In this document: positions 61,717 to 64,000 of the stretch, one piece after another
How the letters are laid out: each line of letters starts with the position of its first letter
How positions within the stretch are numbered: position 1 is the first letter of the stretch
NCBI RefSeq assembly: GCF_009830105.1
Contig: NZ_WURB01000007.1
Span: forward strand, 186,001 to 250,000
Direction of reading: 5' to 3'
Origin: Microvirga makkahensis
Lineage (GTDB): Bacteria; Pseudomonadota; Alphaproteobacteria; Rhizobiales; Beijerinckiaceae
Length of the DNA stretch: 64,000 bases
Position numbers and translations under genes: made by a program
The notes under the pieces: model-generated
Seen by the model: only the letters and a program-made list of their open reading frames with translations
Told to the model about the DNA's origin: nothing
The model's database searches: none

Positions 61717-62115
61717 TCAGCCGGTGCCGCACTCGGCCGGCGCGTGTTCCGCCAGGTGCCAGAGAACGCCAGATGGGTCGAAGATGTGGGCCACCTTGGC
61801 TCCCCATGGCTCGAGGCGTGGAGGCCTGGGCCGACGGACGCCATAGCGGGTCGGGAATTCGGCCGCATCGATGCGGTGCCACCAGGCATCGACGTCCGAC
61901 ACGTGGAGGTACATCATGAAGTTCGATGCCCAATCCTCAACGTAGAAATTCTGGAGAATGAACGAGAACTCCTTGAGCCGCACATCGGCGAGATCGGATG
62001 TGATCGGCCGGATCTCGAAGCCGAGTTCCCGGTAGAAGTCCTGGCTTGCCCTGAAGTCCTTCGCAGGGACGAAGGTCCTCATTGAGACGACCGTTGCAGC
62101 AAGGGTTCCGGACAT
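61717..62115 (-). CDS. VOC-family protein (glyoxalase/bleomycin-resistance fold)
   Basis: A 132-residue protein of paired beta-alpha-beta units. It reads VVSMRTFVPAKDFRASQDFY and LGFEIRPITSD, then FMMYLHVSDVDAWWHRIDA and VAHIFDPSGVLWHLAEH. The final HLAEH matches the metal-ligand end of VOC enzymes. The ATG at 62115 is preceded by GGGAAG; a longer frame to 62151 is less likely. It follows the SDR gene by 39 bases in the minus operon. VOC enzymes include isomerases and dioxygenases, so it may act on an intermediate next to the cupin. Confidence 0.82.
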   Translation of the reverse strand: MSGTLAATVVSMRTFVPAKDFRASQDFYRELGFEIRPITSDLADVRLKEFSFILQNFYVEDWASNFMMYLHVSDVDAWWHRIDAAEFPTRYGVRRPRPPRLEPWGAKVAHIFDPSGVLWHLAEHAPAECGTG

Positions 62116-62154
62116 TGACGTCTTCCCATCCGTTGGATTCTCGCGGTCCATGGT

Positions 62155-62895
62155 TCACAAGCCCCCCGAAACCCGCAGCACGGCTCCGGTCACGTAGGAG
62201 GCCTCCGGCGACAGGAGCCACAGGACGGCCTTGGCGATCTCGTCCGCCTGCCCGATCCGGCCCATGGGTACGCGCGAGACCACGCGGGCCGGGCGGTCCG
62301 GCTCCCCCGCGGCGGCATGAATGTCGGTGTACACCGTGCCCGGAGCGACCGCGTTGATGCGGATGCCGGAGGCGGCGACTTCCTTCGCCAGGCCGGTGGT
62401 AAAGGCCTCCACGGCGGCCTTGCTCGCGGCATAGTGGACGTACTCGTTCGGGGCCCCGAGAGTCGCGGCGATGGACGAGATGTTGACCATGCATCCCGGC
62501 GTTCCGGCATCGCCCCAGCGGCGGATGGCTTCCTGCGCCAGCATCATCGTGCCGAGGACGTTGGTGTCCAGCGTTCGGCGGAGCGTCGGCAGTTCCACAT
62601 GACGGAAGGGACCGATCCGGCCCGTAATGCCGGCATTGTTCACGAGCGCGGTCACGGGGCCGAAGGTCAACTCCGCCGTATCGAACGAGGCCTTGGGAAA
62701 CGAGGGATCGGCGACATCGCCGCGGATACCGTGAACCTTGTGCCCTGCCCCTTCCAGTTCGGCCACGAGCCTCCCGGCAGCCTCCTCGTCGCGTAGGTAG
62801 CTGAAGCAGACGGCATAGTCCCTAGAGACTGCGGCGCGAACGACCGCCGCCCCGATCCCCCGACCGCCGCCGGTCAGCAACAGGACGCCTTTCAT
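62155..62895 (-). CDS. SDR-family oxidoreductase
   Basis: A 246-residue short-chain dehydrogenase. The cofactor site is LLTGGGRGIGAAVVRA, NAG is LVNNAGITG, the Ser is in MVNISSIAATLG and the Tyr/Lys pair in YAASKAAVEAF. IRINAVAPGTVYTDIH follows. The ATG at 62895 has GGAGAG upstream; a longer frame to 62934 would cross the promoter. It is the first gene of the minus operon, with a TTGTATTG box about 50 bases upstream. It probably supplies an oxidised or reduced intermediate to the VOC, cupin and PEP-mutase-like enzymes. Confidence 0.89.
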   Translation of the reverse strand: MKGVLLLTGGGRGIGAAVVRAAVSRDYAVCFSYLRDEEAAGRLVAELEGAGHKVHGIRGDVADPSFPKASFDTAELTFGPVTALVNNAGITGRIGPFRHVELPTLRRTLDTNVLGTMMLAQEAIRRWGDAGTPGCMVNISSIAATLGAPNEYVHYAASKAAVEAFTTGLAKEVAASGIRINAVAPGTVYTDIHAAAGEPDRPARVVSRVPMGRIGQADEIAKAVLWLLSPEASYVTGAVLRVSGGL

Positions 62896-62945
62896 GCGAG
62901 CTCTCTCCTGCATTCGAGGCAGTAAGTACATCATAGATACATATA

Positions 62946-62953
62946 CAATACAA
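62946..62953 (-). promoter_or_regulatory. TTGTATTG box before the SDR operon
   Basis: On the minus strand the sequence reads GGATTGTATTGTATATGTAT, with TGTAT three times. The core TTGTATTG is identical to the box at 54581. It lies 51 bases before the first gene, a plausible operator position for the MocR regulator. Confidence 0.5.
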
Positions 62954-63511
62954 TCCCGAAGACTGCTGGCCTATTTGTCGGAGAGCACCCCACCCCAATC
63001 AGAGCCCGCGTTGACGCCGCAGCCGTTGAGGATGAAAGCCGCTCACATCGAGTGCTCCACGTTGGAGGGTCTCGCAGGACAATACGGGATGCAGAAAGAC
63101 TTCGAGGACGCGCCTGGGAATGGCAGCCTGCACGTTATGTACTTGAGCCCGGACCCCACGGATGTGGCCCGGTACGTCAGCCCTCATTGCGGCACCGGGC
63201 GGATGGACGATTGCCAATTGCTGCGCAGGGCCTTCAACGACGCATACCGGGTGCGGGCGGAGAACGGCGCACAGTCGATCCTGCGCTTGAGCGGCAGGCG
63301 CAGCGCGGATCCAGGCCGGACGCATACGCCCAAGGGAGCCGGAACAAGAACTGCTCTCAAACACACGCCAAGCTCGAACAGGGATGAGACGTCTCCAACG
63401 CCCCGTTGTCCTCGCCCCCAGATGGGATGCCAGCGAAGAATGTTGCCCCGCAGCGGTCAGCAGAACACTGCCTGTCGGGAACACCCGTCGGCTCCGAACC
63501 CATGCGCCGAG
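62954..63511. other. Stretch without a confidently supported gene
   Basis: A plus frame from 63032 reads MKAAHIECSTLEGLAGQYG and later VMYLSPDPTDVARYVSPHCG. It looks partly protein-like, but it lacks a well-placed ribosome-binding site and a known family. A minus frame overlaps it. I cannot decide whether a small gene exists here. Confidence 0.3.
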
Positions 63512-63930
63512 CTAAGGCTTAACTCCCGTTACCCTGCTCGGCCGGGACCGAATGGTCCAGTCACCGTTCTCGGCGGCGACGACAATCGCCAGGCGGTTCG
63601 TGTCCGCAGCCCAACCGGGAATCCGTACGGTCGTCTGCACGGATCCGTCCGATGATGTTCTTGCGCTCTGGAGAACCTCGTAAGCGGTCTGGAGCCGACC
63701 TGCTCCGACGACAACCGGGGTGTCCGGCGGCAAGCCTTGAGCCGAGACACCAGCGCCTCACCGGGCGCGGCCTCTGTCGGCGACACCGACAAAGTGCCCT
63801 GCACCGGGCCGGCGCCCGAGTTGCGCACACTCTGCTCGAATCTCTCCAGCCGCTGACGGAGACCTTTGATCGCCTGGCTCATGATGGAGCCGGGCATGAT
63901 GGCGTAGATGGCGAGGGCGCGCAGCGCCAT
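63512..63930 (-). pseudogene. Frameshifted hypothetical protein gene
   Basis: The 5' part reads IKGLRQRLERFEQSVRNSG, then QGTLSVSPTEAAPGEALVS. The next frame continues AQGLPPDTPVVVGAGRLQTA and RTSSDGSVQTTVRIPGWAAD to a stop at 63512. The join near 63740-63760 needs a single-base shift. The two parts read as one protein with a helical N-terminus and an Ig-like beta domain. I do not know the family. It may be a true pseudogene or a sequencing error; the start could be at 63882, 63897 or 63930. Confidence 0.45.
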
Positions 63931-64000
63931 CTGGACGGATCCAACACGCCTATATCGAGATCCAGCTCCAGAAGGAGCCGGAATTAGTCCACCAGGAACG

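Noticed and set aside
62894..63655. A long plus-strand frame of 253 codons
   Set aside because: It starts in the promoter of the SDR operon on the other strand and overlaps a frameshifted gene. No family motif and no ribosome-binding site were found, so I list the area as undecided.
1..64000. CRISPR arrays, rRNA and tRNA genes
   Set aside because: I searched by eye for regular spaced repeats, tRNA cloverleaf arms and rRNA blocks and found none.

Overview
The window is GC-rich DNA with gene content typical of a Hyphomicrobiales (Rhizobiales) alphaproteobacterium. A Methylobacteriaceae member such as Microvirga is my best guess, but that is inference from gene types only. The clues are a NepR-type anti-sigma factor, an HWE histidine kinase beside a KaiC-like ATPase, several solute-binding transport operons, a NocR/OccR-like LysR regulator, and many decayed insertion sequences and truncated genes. 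No rRNA, tRNA, CRISPR array, integrase or replication gene was recognised. The mix of intact catabolic operons and debris suggests an accessory region or secondary replicon.

Layout. 0-10.7 kb: partial gene, ABC exporter, two cupins, a carboxypeptidase remnant, phosphodiester glycosidase, NepR, a RecD2-like helicase with a CoiA-like nuclease, and SelO. 11-18 kb: a quinone-oxidoreductase relative, an IS6 remnant, then a TRAP binding protein, an SDR, a GlcD-type FAD dehydrogenase and a SAF-domain oxidoreductase. 18.4-27.8 kb: a nine-gene minus-strand operon (polyamine-type ABC importer, multi-subunit FAD/[2Fe-2S] amine oxidase, RidA) divergent from a NocR/OccR-like LysR gene. 28.5-32.1 kb: an IS256 remnant and a four-gene operon that resembles the Sao (saoB-saoA-saoP-saoD) system. 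32-43.7 kb: mostly debris (PAS, IS5, IS3, DUF72, PBP1A, FtsI and glutathionyl-hydroquinone reductase fragments), with an intact chemoreceptor, a HupE/UreJ protein, an NHL beta-propeller protein and a UPF0126 channel.

43.7-48.1 kb: a large autotransporter and an AraC regulator. 48.5-52.1 kb: a ParD-like antitoxin, an HWE kinase, a double-domain KaiC-like ATPase and a receiver protein on one strand. 52.6-62.9 kb: a MocR/GntR regulator followed by two convergent metabolic operons. The plus-strand operon encodes an aminotransferase, MFS transporter, hydrolase and TSUP exporter. The minus-strand operon encodes an SDR, VOC protein, cupin, PEP-mutase-like protein and hydrolase. The same short TTGTATTG-type box lies upstream of the regulator and of both operons, so I infer one MocR regulon. 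The end of the window holds a frameshifted hypothetical gene.

The most interesting systems are the opine-like oxidase/transport operon, the Cys-type Sao operon with a candidate operator palindrome, and the MocR-box regulon.
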